Positions 1 through 13,217 of a DNA stretch of 64,000 bases are shown piece after piece. The stretch is from contig NC_065874.1 in NCBI RefSeq assembly GCF_933775445.1, forward strand, positions 24,374,501 to 24,438,500, given 5' to 3'. The notes below the pieces were generated by a model. That model had not been told where the DNA came from and ran no database searches. It saw only the letters and a list, made by a program, of their open reading frames with translations. The stretch is from Argentina anserina (taxonomy: Eukaryota > Streptophyta > Magnoliopsida > Rosales > Rosaceae). How positions within the stretch are numbered: the stretch's first letter is position 1; each line of letters starts with the position of its first letter. A program made the position numbers and the translations under genes.

Positions 1-172
1 GCCCCAACTATGGAATTTACATTTAGCAACATCCGCTAATTAGATTAGACTGTCTGGTGTAAACTAAAAGACTGACTATATTGAGGCCTACTAGATTTAA
101 AAAAAGTGCCTAATCCCAAAAATAGGCAACTGCACAAAAGAGGCTATGACGGTTGGTTATCTCGACTCTGGT

Positions 173-3100
173 TCAGCAGAAGAACATGACATCCTTAACA
201 AAGTCGTGCACATTCGGAACAACTTGGCTCTGTCCACCACTGCCACCACTGCCTCTGCCAATTGAAGCACCATCAGATGTATCGCCCTCAATGTAGTATC
301 GTGCTCTGAATGCAGCAAGATGGGCATAATAGGCAGGAGGAACTGCAGTACAAGTATCATGCAAGGATCAGAATGATTTATATAACTAAAAGCACAAGCA
401 TGGCAAATTTACATGTTCAGTTTACACACCTATAGAAACCGAGCGTGTGCACCTTGCATAACTGCAGATTTGAGCAAACATAAGAATTAGAAAGCCAGAA
501 TATTTAAACTCAGTAATAAGCAAGAACAGAGACTATGTTGTACTTACGTGTAGCAGAGATTGTTGGTGAGAGTCTGCAACTTATCTGCAGTGAAGTTGTT
601 CTCATCAAACAGTACATGGTAATGAGTCGGTCGACTTGTTCCCTACACAGACAGAAGAACACTTTCATATTTAGCATAGAAGATTATAAAACTACACCAG
701 CAAAATGGAGAAGGGAACTACATGTAAAGAATAATATCAAGCTGAAGTTGGTACCAACCTGAATTAAGGGAACTACATGTAAAGAATAATATCAAGCTGA
801 AGTTGGTACCAACCTGAATTCCAGCATGGCTATTGAGGTAGAAATCAAATTCTGTTGGATGGCATATCTTGGTATCCACCACAGTTCCTAAACATAAAGA
901 TTGAAACAGTTAAAATTTAGAATATGAGAGAGAGAGAGAGAGAGGGGGGGGGGGGGAAGAGGGAGGGAGATGATGCTGAAACCTGGTTGAATATTGCCGC
1001 TCCTATCTGCCTGGTTGTCAACTGGGAAAAGACGCGTGTGGTGCCTTTTCTGCACCACTATGAAAGTAATAGGTGGCATATACCCCTCTTCCAAAGAAGC
1101 GCAGGCCTGTTAACATCAAACATACAAGTTAAAATGAATTTGTTAGCAACCACATTGCATCATCAAGAGGATATAATTAGGTCTGGTCAAGAGAATTTTG
1201 ATAATTACTAGGGAGACATACCCTCCGTATTGCATCCATCTCATAAAGCAGTACTTGGCTAAACTGGCCTTCACTGACACCATCCCTGTCAAGTATTAAA
1301 GTCAGATATCAGTGACTGTTACTTGAATTTGAATGATCACAGGAAAAAAAAAAGAATAAATCTACCTATAGAAGATGATTCTGTGCGGTTTTTGCCCAGT
1401 CGATCTTCGGAATGAAATGAAAAGTTCTCTGCATAAACAGGCAATAGAATGCGCTGGTAAGCAAAAATATTTAAAAAAAATGAACAAACAAACCATCCAG
1501 ATAAGATGAGAAGGGAGAGAGGAGGGCTGTCTTCAGTCCCATACCTAATCATTCCAGATTGAACCACCCCTCGCTTTTCATCATGAGTTTGTTTGTAAAG
1601 ATCTTGAATTATCTCTTCTCTGTGCTTCTGTCCTGATACAATTCCTCTATACTTAGAGACCTCAGGCCAGTCCATTGAGGCAACCACCTAACAGGAAAAA
1701 TATAACCAGGTAAAACAGAAGAAAGTACAAAGAAATTGATATAAATAAACAGCGCAAAAAAAAAAGAATGTAACCTACACAAAAACAGCAGCAAAAAAAA
1801 AAAAGAACTCACTGCTGCTATGGATGGACTACTGTCTTCCCCAGGCTGTGGATGGGTGACATCAGCACCAATAATGATTGTAGGACGATCACTGACAAGA
1901 GGAATTCTTCTCTGAATGGCATCATTTAACACAGTGTTTCTGCCACCAACCTTGACATTAATCTTAAGGGACAGATTCTCAAGATACTGCTTACTAAGCT
2001 TCATGACTTTGCTAGGATTACAGCACTGGGAGACAATCCCAAGCTCCGTTTCACAGATTCTTTTGATGGGGCCTGCAAAAGAAAGATCAAAACCTAAGCA
2101 CAATCACACATCAACAGAGAACAGTTATGGGATCAAGTTTGGTCCTCACCATAAGATCCTGTCACATCAGGCAAGATGATGAGCAACAACTGAAGATGTT
2201 TGTCGGTTTGTCCCATCTCTTTCAGTCTCTGAACAGACTGCTTATGAATATCCCTGAGAACCCTCTCAATTTGATTAGGATGAGCTGACTGTACTGGAAG
2301 TAAAGGCATTGAATTGAACACCTAGAAAGTAAAACGGTCAGAAGTCTAATAAAACACATCTAGGATGAAACAGCACACCATGAAACAACAAAACAAGATA
2401 GACATACAACTCCTTTACTGTTGCACATGTTGACAAGATCTTCACAAAAGCGATCATTAAAATCTCCACGGAGTCTGGAGGAGAAATTGACAAATGTCCA
2501 ATGATCCACTCGGGCACCATTAACCATTTTCTACGAAACAGGAACAAAAATCACATTAAGTACAGCATGATAAAGTTGCTTTTAATTTGAAACAAAAGCA
2601 TTGATATTCAAACGCAAGGTCCAAGAGCAAAACGTACAAAACATGCATGAAATCCTGCTTCTTTATAAAAAAAAAAAAAACAGATGAAGCTTTGTACACA
2701 CTCCTTTTAAAAGAATAAAAGATCTTGGGAAAAAGAGAACCTTACCTTATTGATCATGTTCCATGCACCCATCCGGGGAGTATCCGTGCTCTCACGACCA
2801 CTTTCATGGTACTTTAGCTGTGACAAAGAGCGTAATATAATTCCTCATTACAATGAGACAGACTAATATCAATCTAATTACAGAAACATAAATGAGCAGC
2901 AATTACCATTGGAGGTGCTAACACTCTAGCATCCACTAGTGCCATTTGTTCTTTCACATTAATACCAAATTCACTGCTTACAAGACGCTCCCCATTGTAA
3001 TTATTTCGCCTCACCATCTATCAATTGTACATTTGTACAAATGTAAGGACACAATACAAGATTACATCAAAATATCTTTAGAATTGTATAAAAGATAACC

Positions 3101-5692
3101 AATTGCTGTCAACATGTAACACAATTTTTACCTCCTGTATATTGCCTTCCCTCTCCTTTGGCCGTTGACAAGTTGCTCTCAGCATGTTTGTTACTTGCTT
3201 CTCATTAAGTTTCCTTGTGTATCTCTGCCCAGGAACAATCGAACAAAGCTGCGAGAAAAAAATATTACGTTCATAATCTGCCCCCCTAAAGGAAAGTATG
3301 AGAATTAAAACAATTACCAAAAAATAAGACGTTTATTGAGTCAAGAGCAAGGGAACACCTCCATGGGCAAATAAGTAGGTCTTGATTCATTTCCAGATTG
3401 AAGGGCAGGCAGAGCCACATGTTTTAGGTCAATACTATACTTCTCGTGATAATATTGAATCACAAACACTTTAGTTTGCTTGTCCTCGAGAGTGAACCTA
3501 AATCCCAAAGTTCAACAAAATGTTACCAGTACAGATACTGAACAAAACAGCTCAAATAAAAGCACTCATAAATATTAGAGTACTTACGTTAATCTGCTTA
3601 GTGGCTGTAAAGTCACCCCAGTAATTCGATGGGTCCTGCTGCCAATGCAGGTTACCTTGACTCCTTTCAGGTTTCTCTTCAGCTGTAAACAACAATCACA
3701 TGTTACAAATATGAGAGGTACGACTATTCACAAGCAACCCATGTGAGATTGTGAGATCAACAGTATGAAGAAATTAGCCATGTTGATACAATAGTTTTAC
3801 TCAACAGAGGTGGTGTACATCCCAAAAAGACCGTTCAATATTCACAAAGACATGTGCCAATATTAAAGGTAAGCTCCATGCCAAATATACAGCCTCAACG
3901 TTACTCATCAATTGCCAGAGAAGAACATTATGTTGGGATAGACCAATCAAAAGAACGTATAATTATAATACCTTAAGACAATCACGGTCCGACAGACCCT
4001 TTGAGAGATCATTGCGACCCAAGTGTCTTTTCACAAACTCTGTCACCAGAATAGGCTCATAAAAGGCCCTTGCAGAGATATCTGCACAATTACATTGAAC
4101 TATCAGCATGTTGCTACATAGTGCAGTTAAAAAAAAAGTAGAAAAACAAAATCAAGTTAGAACATACCAACGTTAAGAGATAGACCAAATTGAGTAGGCC
4201 TTAGACTCTGGTAATAGCCCCTCCAGTATTCCAAGCCATTCTCAAGCGGACCTTTGTGACCAAGAGATGGGTCAAAAAATGACCTACCAATCACACAGTA
4301 TCTGCATAAAAAATATAAAACATTAGAACAATCCAATTAGCATCTGTTACCCAGAACGAAACAGCAGAAACATAAACGAGAGTATACCTCTGCGAAGGTG
4401 CAGCTCTAAGAACAACATCAAGAGCTTGGATGGTCTCTTGTGGTGTTTCATGGTGCCTCTGCAGTAAGTACTGCTGTAGCTGATACAGGTCAGGCTTATT
4501 CGCCAACTTAATGCAGACTTTGAACTCCCTATCTTTCCTGTAAGAGACACATCCAACCACATGTTAGATTCAGAAAACAGAGGCAGCCTTAAGAAAACAA
4601 CAAAACCGCATACAAGAAACCAAAGCCCTCATATGTATATACCTTTTCGATTTAGGTCCACCGCGACCTTCTCTCTCAGGTAGCTTGACCACAAACTCCT
4701 TTGAAGAGAAGGGCAAAGGTCCAGCAGTGTAGATACTCTTCATGCCGTCGTAGGCTAGCATTCTCTTCCCCATGTGAGACTCAGCATACAGCTTAACCAG
4801 CTCGTTGATGATGTCTTTGTTGGTCTTCTTTGAAGGAACATCGGGGCTGATTGAGACCTAAGACCATGAAAGAAAACATGTAAATCTCCACGTAGCACAA
4901 AAGCCTAACCAAGACAAAATGAAGATAGAGTACACAGAAGCTATGCAGCCCACAAATACATATCGAAAATCAAAATCAAAATTAAAACAGAAAAACAGGA
5001 AGAAATTAAAGCAAAAGTTAATGAAACAAAGAGAAACAGATTTTACATACATCTCAAGCAGGACTAAGCCACAAAATAACAGAGTAAAAAGATGAACAGC
5101 AAACCTACAATCTTCAAAAAGAAAACTACAAGAATTTCTCAACTAAATAGAGAGGTTAAGAACAAATTTTTAAGATGAACAGCAACAACAAAAATCATGT
5201 AAAACAACGATAAATTATACAGATACAAATCATAACCAAAATTCAAAGCGGAAGTAAATGGAGGTAAGAAAACAGAGGACTCACATCGTAGTGATGCAGA
5301 TCTCTTTCACGAATCTCCACCAGAAAGTGGTTAGCCCTGACTTGGACTTTCTTACCGGCCGTACCGAAACCCGGCCTCGCCGGAAACCTAACTGCCTTGG
5401 CCGTCGACGGAGGCAGCGTCGCCGGAGCCAATGAGAGCTTCTGCTCCACCTCGCTCGCCAGCGAAGCCGCCGCCGACGAGGAGCCAGCTCCCGGCTGAGC
5501 CGGAGCCGCGCTCGACGATGCCTGAGCAGGAGCAGGAGAGTGCGCCGGAGAAGGCGCAGGAGCACGCGACGGAGAAGGCGCAGGAGCAGGAGTGGAGCCT
5601 GAGCCTCTGGCCGGACCGCCGGGACCTGTTCTTCCTCGGCCGCCGCGGCCTCCGCCGCCACGACCACCGGTTGAGCTGCCGCGATTTGACAT
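173..5692 (-). CDS. AGO5: ARGONAUTE 5-like small-RNA effector (slicer type), 21 exons
   Basis: Exons I place on the minus strand: 5692-5285, 4857-4643, 4537-4388, 4301-4168, 4081-3972, 3682-3588, 3497-3359, 3248-3132, 3017-2907, 2817-2746, 2530-2408, 2321-2150, 2072-1813, 1687-1545, 1428-1366, 1285-1222, 1106-983, 887-814, 642-548, 461-430, 342-173. All junctions are GT/AG; the total is 2871 nt (956 aa plus stop). The start is the first ATG, opening [10 protein letters not shown] as AGO5 proteins do. Order: Gly/Arg- then Ala/Pro/Ser-rich tail (about 1-95), ArgoN from about 110, PAZ about 300-415, MID/PIWI about 500-910. The slicer residues are present: Asp686 (GADVTH), Asp772 (YRDG), His908 (YYAHLAAF) and a Glu in HREEII. 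The end is MFFC. AGO5 proteins bind small RNAs, often with 5' C, and are typical of germline tissue (family knowledge). Closest to AGO5 by resemblance; AGO1/AGO10 are less likely. An intronic duplication lies at 711-820. Confidence 0.95.
711..820. repeat. Exact 55-bp tandem duplication over an AGO5 exon/intron border
   Basis: 711-765 and 766-820 are identical. The unit contains the last 7 nt of AGO5 exon 18 (minus strand AATTCAG) plus 48 nt of the following intron, so the donor context CAG|GTTGG occurs twice: at 814/813 (expected donor) and at 759/758. No mismatch between copies suggests a recent event or an assembly artefact. Confidence 0.97.
924..959. repeat. (GA)n plus poly-G tract in an AGO5 intron
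   Basis: An uninterrupted GA dinucleotide run passes into a run of about a dozen G. It lies in the intron between exons 17 and 18. Such tracts vary in length between individuals and are error-prone in assemblies. Confidence 0.9.
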
Positions 5693-5843
5693 TTCAGCGT
5701 CGGCTCTCAGATTGAGCTAGAGAGAGGAGGAGGGAGTGGAATGGTTTGTAGAGAGAGAAAGTGGAGATGGTTTTGGTGGTTTTAGAGAGAGAGAGAAGAC
5801 GAAGAGTGGAGCGTGGGTGAGAGTGAGAGAGTGAATATGCATG

Positions 5844-5851
5844 TATATATA
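5844..5851 (-). promoter_or_regulatory. Likely TATA box of AGO5
   Basis: TATATATA on the minus strand about 155 nt before the AGO5 ATG. The stretch between it and the ATG is rich in GA on the plus strand (CT on the mRNA strand), a usual plant 5' leader composition. The transcription start is inferred, not visible. Confidence 0.5.
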
Positions 5852-6679
5852 GCAAGAGTCGGAGACGTGATGAGGAAGGTTGGCGTTTTAGAAGACCAAG
5901 ACGAGAGTAGAAAATTAAATGACAGATTTGCCCTCGCCCACGACCTCACAGACCGTGCCGGGGAATTCTGAGCATTACAACACGCGCCGTGTTATTAGGA
6001 AAGCGATGTGGGATTTGTGCAGTGAGAGTGGGGTTGGCCAGGGACATATTGGTAGGTATGGGAAAACTGGGAAACTGCCACGATAAGGCTTGGAAATGGT
6101 TTGGTTGCTCGTGTACGAATGGTTTGATTTTTTATTTTTTTTACGAATGGTTTGGGGAAACGCTTTGGCAATTATGAAGAACATAATGTTTTTTTCTTAT
6201 TTTTCTTTTTGGAGAAGATGAAGAGCATAAAGGTCATATTTTCTGAACTGTGTCTTGATTATTATTTTTTAAAAACAGGACTCTTGATCATTTTAGGAGA
6301 TGTGAATATAAATACGCCTTCAAGAGTAAAAAAATGAAAACATGATTTTCAATTATTTGTTAAATGTTAAGTGAATGTAACTTAATAAGAGGATCCACAT
6401 TTTGTAAAGCGACTTGTAACAGTGGAACCTACGATTTTGTGTGGCAGTAATGGAACCTTGTGCTCCCCAAATTGTGTAGCAGTGAGAACTATTCAAATAA
6501 GCTAAAATGAACAATCACATTACACGATTTGAACATTTCAATTACGAATGAACTTAATATGTACAATCTGACACAACTTTTTTAATATATTAGGATTGTT
6601 TAACAGACATTAATAAAGTTATTATTTTTTGGTATAACACTTCCTGTACGACACAAACGACTTTTGACTACTAGAAAAA

Positions 6680-6814
6680 ACTGATTTTATGTAGTTTGAC
6701 CCAACTTTTATAAGAATACAATGTTGTTTAGCGGATATTAATATTGGCTATTCGACAATCCATTGCATGACACGAATGCGTCAATAGTGAGAAACACTAA
6801 TGCGGTAACTATAT
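6680..6814 (+). repeat. 135-bp direct repeat, copy 1
   Basis: Begins actgatttta, ends ggtaactatat. Matches 6964-7098 over its whole length with scattered substitutions (roughly 80% by eye). Probably part of a dispersed transposon; no terminal repeats or coding sequence could be assigned. Confidence 0.75.
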
Positions 6815-6963
6815 CGCGATACACAATCATACAAACACATTAATAACCAAAGAAATTACCCACATTGGATGACTAGTCGTGTTACTCATTTGTTACCTAA
6901 AGCAATTGAAGGGGTGTAACCCCTAATTTCAAAGAACGAAAAACTTTGAGGTACCTAAGGCAA

Positions 6964-7098
6964 ACTGATTTATATAGTTTGACCCAACTTTCATAAAAAT
7001 ACCATGTTTGTTTAACGGATATTAAAATCGGCTATTCAAGAATCCATTGCATGACATGAACGCGTCAACAGTGAGAAACACTACTGTGGTAACTATAT
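6964..7098 (+). repeat. 135-bp direct repeat, copy 2
   Basis: Second copy of the unit at 6680-6814, same orientation, 284 bp downstream, same length. Confidence 0.75.
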
Positions 7099-7314
7099 GA
7101 AGAAATTATTTAAAAGGGTCATTTCAAGATCAAAATGTTAAAAAAAATATCATAATTTATCACTTGATAAAAATGTAATGATCAATTCTTTTGACAAAAT
7201 AATTTTAAAAATAGCAATTTTCAATTTTTAGCCTGACATTTATGCAATTTTAAACCTAATTTTCACTCCTAACATGATTTTTACTCCTACCAAACCGATT
7301 CTTTTCTCTTTTTT

Positions 7315-7318
<4 letters not shown>

Positions 7319-7368
<50 letters not shown>
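7319..7368. repeat. (CT)n microsatellite
   Basis: About 25 uninterrupted CT units. The short Ser/Leu-rich ORFs across it are a by-product of the repeat. Confidence 0.97.
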
Positions 7369-7369
<1 letters not shown>

Positions 7370-8229
7370 ACCAAATCACTATCTGAGCCACCGAACTCGC
7401 CAATGAGATCTCCTTTGACCTTTCTCATCTCTCATCCTCACTTAAAACACCACCGACACCTATCTCGCGATCTACAGCTTCGGCACTGACTCCAATTACT
7501 TTGCTCGCGATGAAACAAGAGGAGAAGGAGGAGGCTAGGCTAAAGCTTGAGTTTTCAAGAACTACAACTAAGTGGTCAAGAATGACGATGACTTAGCAGA
7601 CTATATCTCCTAGTACTAGATCAGAAACATGACATCAACCTTGACTCCTCCAGAGTTATCCTCTTAAAATCGGTGACAATATGAGTCTTAGCTTCAGTGA
7701 TCGACGCATCAAGCATCATATTCCATCGATTCACAACCATGTTGAAGCAATGTTGTTTATGATTTTTTTATCTCAAATTTGATTGTTTAGTTATGAGCTT
7801 GAATATATATGATGCTTTGATTGTTGTATAACTTAATGATATAGCCCCTCGGCATTGGCCTTGCTTAAATGTTGTTTTTTCATGTGTTTATGAATTAATG
7901 CATATAAGGTGTTTGATAATAGTTCTCAATGAGGTTGTGAATGTAGAAAAACCTACAATTTAGGAATGTTGCTAGTGTTAATGGTGTGGTAATATTACAA
8001 TGAGTTATTTCTCACTTACTAAGGTACTGATGTCTACCTAGTCATTTAATTATTGACAATTTTCATTCCGATTCATGGTGTGGTAACTCCTACATTCTTC
8101 AATTTCATATTGTGGCTTGTTTCTTTTCAAATCGAGGTATTTTGGTAAATATATATATATATTGAAGTATAGTGTTGGGTTTAGTACCATGCTGCTACAA
8201 TTATCATTATAGTTACCTAATAGCTTAGA

Positions 8230-11110
8230 CAACAGTATGGTATTACTCCTCCAGTTTCATTTCCAGAATCAACAACATGGCCAGTAGCTTGGTAGTTACT
8301 GCTCAAGTTACCAATACAATTACATGTCTAGTTATATATGTGGTTAGCTATATGATCAGTTACTTAAGTAGCTTGGTAATTACTACTCCAGTTACCAATG
8401 TAGTTACATGTCTAGTTATATATGTGGTTAGCTATATGATCAGTTACTTGAGTAGTTGCATGACCAGTTACATAATCACCAGTTACATGAGCTAGTGACA
8501 TGATCAAACATATAATGTTGTCATGCAGCGGCACACTGCAAATAATCCGTTGTTACTTTGATAGTTACATGTCATGTTACCTAAGTAGTTAATGATCAAT
8601 AAACGGACAAATCAAGTTACTTTACACGAGTAATTATACAAGTAGTAACTAAATAATTGAGTAGTTACATGACCAGTTACCTAAGTACGTAGTTCAGTTA
8701 CATGAGTAGTTACTTGACTAGAGAGTTAGGTAGTTACATAGCTAGTATCTAAGTAGTTACATGGTCTGTTATATAACTAGTTACTTGGTCATGGCCCAGT
8801 GACATGGTTAAGACATACGATTGTTACGGGGATTGAGTAGTGTAAAAAATTAGTTATACCATACAAATAATCATTTACATGAACAATAAATTTGTAGTTC
8901 CAAATGAGTTACATAAGTAGTGCATAGAAACTTTAGTAACATGAGAAGTTACTTGAGTAATTTAGTTACATATGTAGTTACTTGACTCGTTGGGTAGTTA
9001 CATGACCAATTGCCACATAACTTTCATGTAATATGCAAACTAGCCACTTGAAGTAACATTATAAGAACCTAACAACATATACACATGTAAATGTTGGTTA
9101 ACTATTAAAAATCTCAGTACTTCAAGAGCAGTCTGATATGCTCCATGGAAATCATTGCAAAATGGTTACCTTGAAAATGATGTCGATGTTTACTCTACTA
9201 TGTTGTATCTCCCAACATCGCACCTACAAAAAACCAATATCCACACAGCTACCAAACAAATAATTAATGGAACAATATTGTCTATGTAACTGAATATGCA
9301 ACCATTCACATAACTACTATGTAACTACTTAAATTGGCCATGTCAATACTTAAATAACTAATTATGTAACTACTTTAGTAACTATTCAAGTAATTGTTTA
9401 CGACATCCCACTTCACCGTAACAATAGCGCATTCTAACCATGTAACCGGCCATCTAAATGGCTAGAAATCACTATTAATATCATCCAAGTAGTCATGTAA
9501 CGGATCACATAGCTAGCCGCCTGACTATGTAACTACCTAATTGAAGACTTTTATCAAACACCTTCTATGCATTACTTATGTGCTTAATTATCCAATTTTG
9601 TTAATGAATTCGAGGTCACCAACTCGACCAAAACAAGCTTGAATTTCCAATCTCATCAAACAATTTCTTAATCCAACAAAACATACACCAATTACAAGCA
9701 CCAAAACAAGCCTAACTACGATATCGAGCATAAATTAGCAGAGATTTAGAATAGAAGCAATGAGAGGAACATAAGCTCTCATTCAAATGAAGAAAACATA
9801 ATCAGAGAATTAAAATTACTATGAGAGAATGAAACCAAATTAAACAAAGAAAATAAGCAATATGAGCCAAAGTAGGCTGAACCTACCCGCCGGAGAGATT
9901 TGCACTACATTTACGCTCGGGAATGGTGTTTTTCGCTTGAAGAAGACCAAGAAAAAACATTTGAGAACACGAGATATGCATGATGATATTGTAGATCCGG
10001 TAGCGGACGACGTTGAGGGGGGAAGGATGCGTTGTCAAGGTCAATCAAGGCGGTGGAGTAGTCTAGTTACATAAGTAATTACTTAACCAGTTGCGTAGTT
10101 ACATTGACAGTTACATGATTAATTGGCATATAACTTCCATGTAACTCGCAAACTAGCCACTTGAAGTAACATTACAAAAACCTAACATTATAACATATAC
10201 ATATGAGTACGCGGTTCATTTACATGAGTTATTACTTGACTAAATAGTTGGGTAGTTACATAGTTAATACTTGAGTAGTTATATGGCTAGATACATAAAC
10301 AGTTACTTAGTCAGTTACATAACCTAGTGACATGGTTGAGACACACTATTGTCACGGTGCTTGAGTAGTTACAAGACTAATTAGTTACTTGAATAGTTAC
10401 AAGAGTATTTGCTAACACGGTTAAGGTTACCCAGATAGTTACTTTATGTCAATAAAGTTACCAATATAGTTATTCATTACATGAATAGTTACCAAGATAA
10501 TTATTCATGTCAATACAGTTATCGTAACAATTACATAGACATTAAACTCAATAGTCAATACAGTTACCGAAATAGTTACTTAATATTAATAGTTATATGG
10601 TATTGATGGTGGTTACATGTACATTCACCAGTCATGCTAGAATGGGGTACAAACTCTCATTCATAAAACTATCTTTGTCTTAGCTCGTGACATCTATCAT
10701 CATCATTGCTACTAACGTCTTTTTTTTACTGCCTAGTTTTGGGGCTATTTTATTCTGCATATATGAGAAAAAAGATATTAATGTAACATGATATGTACAC
10801 AGACATATAAAATTCTAGGAGAACAATTACCAAATAGTAATCACACAGTTGCAAAACATAGTTACTTAGATAGTTACCAATTGAACATGTTACATCTCTG
10901 TTGCTCATATTTACCAACAACGTTTCTTCCACTCTATTGCATCTCTCAATATCGCACCTACATGAAAGTAGTAGTTACATAGTTATCAAACAATTACTTA
11001 ATAGAAACACAGCTACCAACATAGTTACATAGATAGTTACCAGTACAGTACTTATGTTATCATAGTTACAAGAGTTGTTGCATACTAGTTATAGTATTGG
11101 TTACAAAATC
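8230..11110. repeat. Degenerate AGTTAC-type repeat region
   Basis: The hexamer AGTTAC (or GTTACC/GTTACA) recurs every 10-25 bases through about 8280-9030, 10060-10610 and 10840-11110. The complement GTAACT dominates about 9270-9540, so one block is inverted. Higher-order units are visible: an 84-bp near-perfect tandem pair at 8283-8450; a block at about 9005-9090 repeated at about 10118-10205; a block at about 8707-8855 resembling 10228-10390; and about 9205-9235 resembling 10935-10965. No conserved protein and no clear element termini were found. Confidence 0.8.
8283..8450 (+). repeat. 84-bp tandem duplication
   Basis: 8283-8366 and 8367-8450 are near-identical copies inside the AGTTAC-type region; a third partial copy fades out after 8450. 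The short ORF here shows a 28-residue repeat only because 84 is a multiple of 3. Confidence 0.85.
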
Positions 11111-11119
11111 ATTCACATA

Positions 11120-13035
11120 AGAATATAGCACCATGTTCATACATAACATCAAATAAAACATATAACATACTATCATTGGATCTATGAATTTTACCGTGAA
11201 TACTGTAACGCAATGAAACAAGTTTCTTCAAATAATCATGAAGACATTAAACAATACCAATTGAACCAGAGGCCTTGAGCAATCAAAGCAATACGTATAT
11301 CCATATTCATAGATAAGCAATCAAATCTGAGATAAAGAAAAACCATAAAAACAACCTTATGTGTTGGATTGAAGGAACCTGAAATCAGATGCATCGTCGG
11401 AGCAACCTCATAATTGGCTGATCTAAATGATGATTGTAAATGCCTTGATCAATTTGTCGACGGAAGCCATGCGCTAAACCTTGAGGCCTTGATCAATTTG
11501 ACGCAGTCTCTGGTTCGCCAAAAAAGCGAAACAAACAAACCTTGAAAATAGCTTTAATGTCGACGCCGACGAGGTGTGGTTGACTCTTCCGTCATATATG
11601 TGTGATCTTCCAAGTGACGGCATATATGGTGGCTGGGTTCGAGAAAGAGAGAGAAAGCAGGCCTCAAAGCTTGTCCACCTGCGATTCACATATTATATTG
11701 AGCTGAGTCGCATGTTTTCACATCTGCGTGATTCAACTTATTTGCCCTACTTGTAAGGAGACATATTATTGTCTCGGTCTGACTTTCTTTACGTATCTTT
11801 ACGTAAATGGTCTATATATATACTTTTATATATATTATATCCCCCGGCAGTGGAGTTGGTCATTTGTCGCATATGGATATCTTTCTGCCTATCAATAACC
11901 AAACATTGTTTTGGTTATCTCTTTACATTATTTTTCCACTTTCTATTCGAGCGTTCATTTAAATGTTTTTACATATGAGCATTACAACCTTCTCTTATTC
12001 TCTTTTGCTTTCAAACCCTACCTCGGTAAGGTATCGGCCCCAAAACGAGTTAGCGAAGACGAGTTCTCACCTTTTTGTTTTGCATGTTTTTAGTGGCGTT
12101 GGTCTGAAGGCTCGATCGTTCATGTCTCATTGATTGCTTCCCAGTCTCGAGGATCCTACTTCACATTGTCTCAGCTTCTCGATCTCCCAGTAGGACCCAG
12201 TTGACGCATTTGGCATTCTCTGGTGATTCTCGTCTTCCGACCTTGTCATTTACTTTCTTGTCGGACCGAGTTGGCCCATTGAGACTTAGACATGCTTTGT
12301 TTGATGTTCGAGTCTATATTCATAATTTATTCATAGCCTTGTAGTTTTGAGTTGATAGGTTGTCGACACGTCAGATTCGACGAGTCGGTTGCTTATTAAT
12401 TCAGGACTACGATGAATAATGTTGCATTCCGGTCCCGGAAATGATCTCAGGGTGTGATAAGACCTTATGTTGTCATTCAAGATTAATTATGCTTCCAAGC
12501 TACGTGTTGGAAACATGTTTGCAGAATCCAATCATGGTTGAGCCTTAACTGGCTTGTAAGGGAGATTAGTACTCAAATTCTTCAGAGTCTAATATATGTT
12601 GTGCTGGTTTAACCAACTGTAGATAGATGAAAAGACTTAATAATTTCGCAGTCTAAAATTCTAAATAAACATACGAATTAAACATACCAAGATGCATTAT
12701 GGTATCTTTGAAGCTTTGCGAAGTTACACCATCACAATAAAGATATACAAATTAATTAATTTTCAAGAAATAAAAGTTAGATTGTGCTTATTTCATATAA
12801 CATGTAAAAATTATATAGACATAGCATGTGCAACAAGTAGAGCATATCATTAAATGTGGGTAAATGATTTAGCAAGGTTAAGCAATATTCACAAAATAAT
12901 TTACTCACTTATGCTTAATACGATACATCTATTAATAAAAGCCAGAAGAGAAGTCTAAAAAGTCAAATGGTTAAATTTTTGAATTGCCTAATTTGCCCAG
13001 AGTTTATTAATCACCACTATATGTATGTATATTCT
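11120..13035. other. Spacer with no recognisable gene
   Basis: Only short ORFs of ordinary composition. Around 11640-11660 a GA-rich stretch and around 12000-12300 a less AT-rich stretch stand out, but I see no conserved motif, splice structure or terminal repeats. Confidence 0.5.
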
Positions 13036-13039
13036 CCAG

Positions 13040-13217
13040 TCTCGTTCACATAGTCAATAGCTGATCATGGAATTCATACTCAATTACAATTGGATGTAAA
13101 TTCAAGGGTTGAAAACAAAATTACTCAATTTTAAAAAGATTCTCCTCACCCTTGGATTTACATTCAATGGTGGTTGAGCATGAATTTCATGGTCAGCTAC
13201 TGACCGTGTGAACGAGA
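13040..13217 (+). mobile_element. 178-bp MITE, copy 1
   Basis: Long imperfect inverted repeats of about 65-70 bp reading inward from tctcgttcac on the left and gtgaacgaga on the right, leaving a short centre. A second copy of identical length is at 40449-40626. Non-autonomous; superfamily not assigned because no target duplication is clear. Confidence 0.85.

Larger units (their letters stand above)
5860..7310. other. AGO5 upstream spacer, no gene seen
   Basis: AT-rich sequence with no ORF that resembles a protein. It includes the pair of 135-bp direct repeats listed separately. Confidence 0.6.

Noticed and set aside
5431..5715. Antisense ORF over AGO5 exon 1
   Set aside because: Shadow of the Ala/Pro/Ser-rich N-terminal coding sequence.
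8277..8495. 72-aa ORF with a 28-residue repeat
   Set aside because: The repeat is the 84-bp DNA duplication; the composition is that of the surrounding repeat region.
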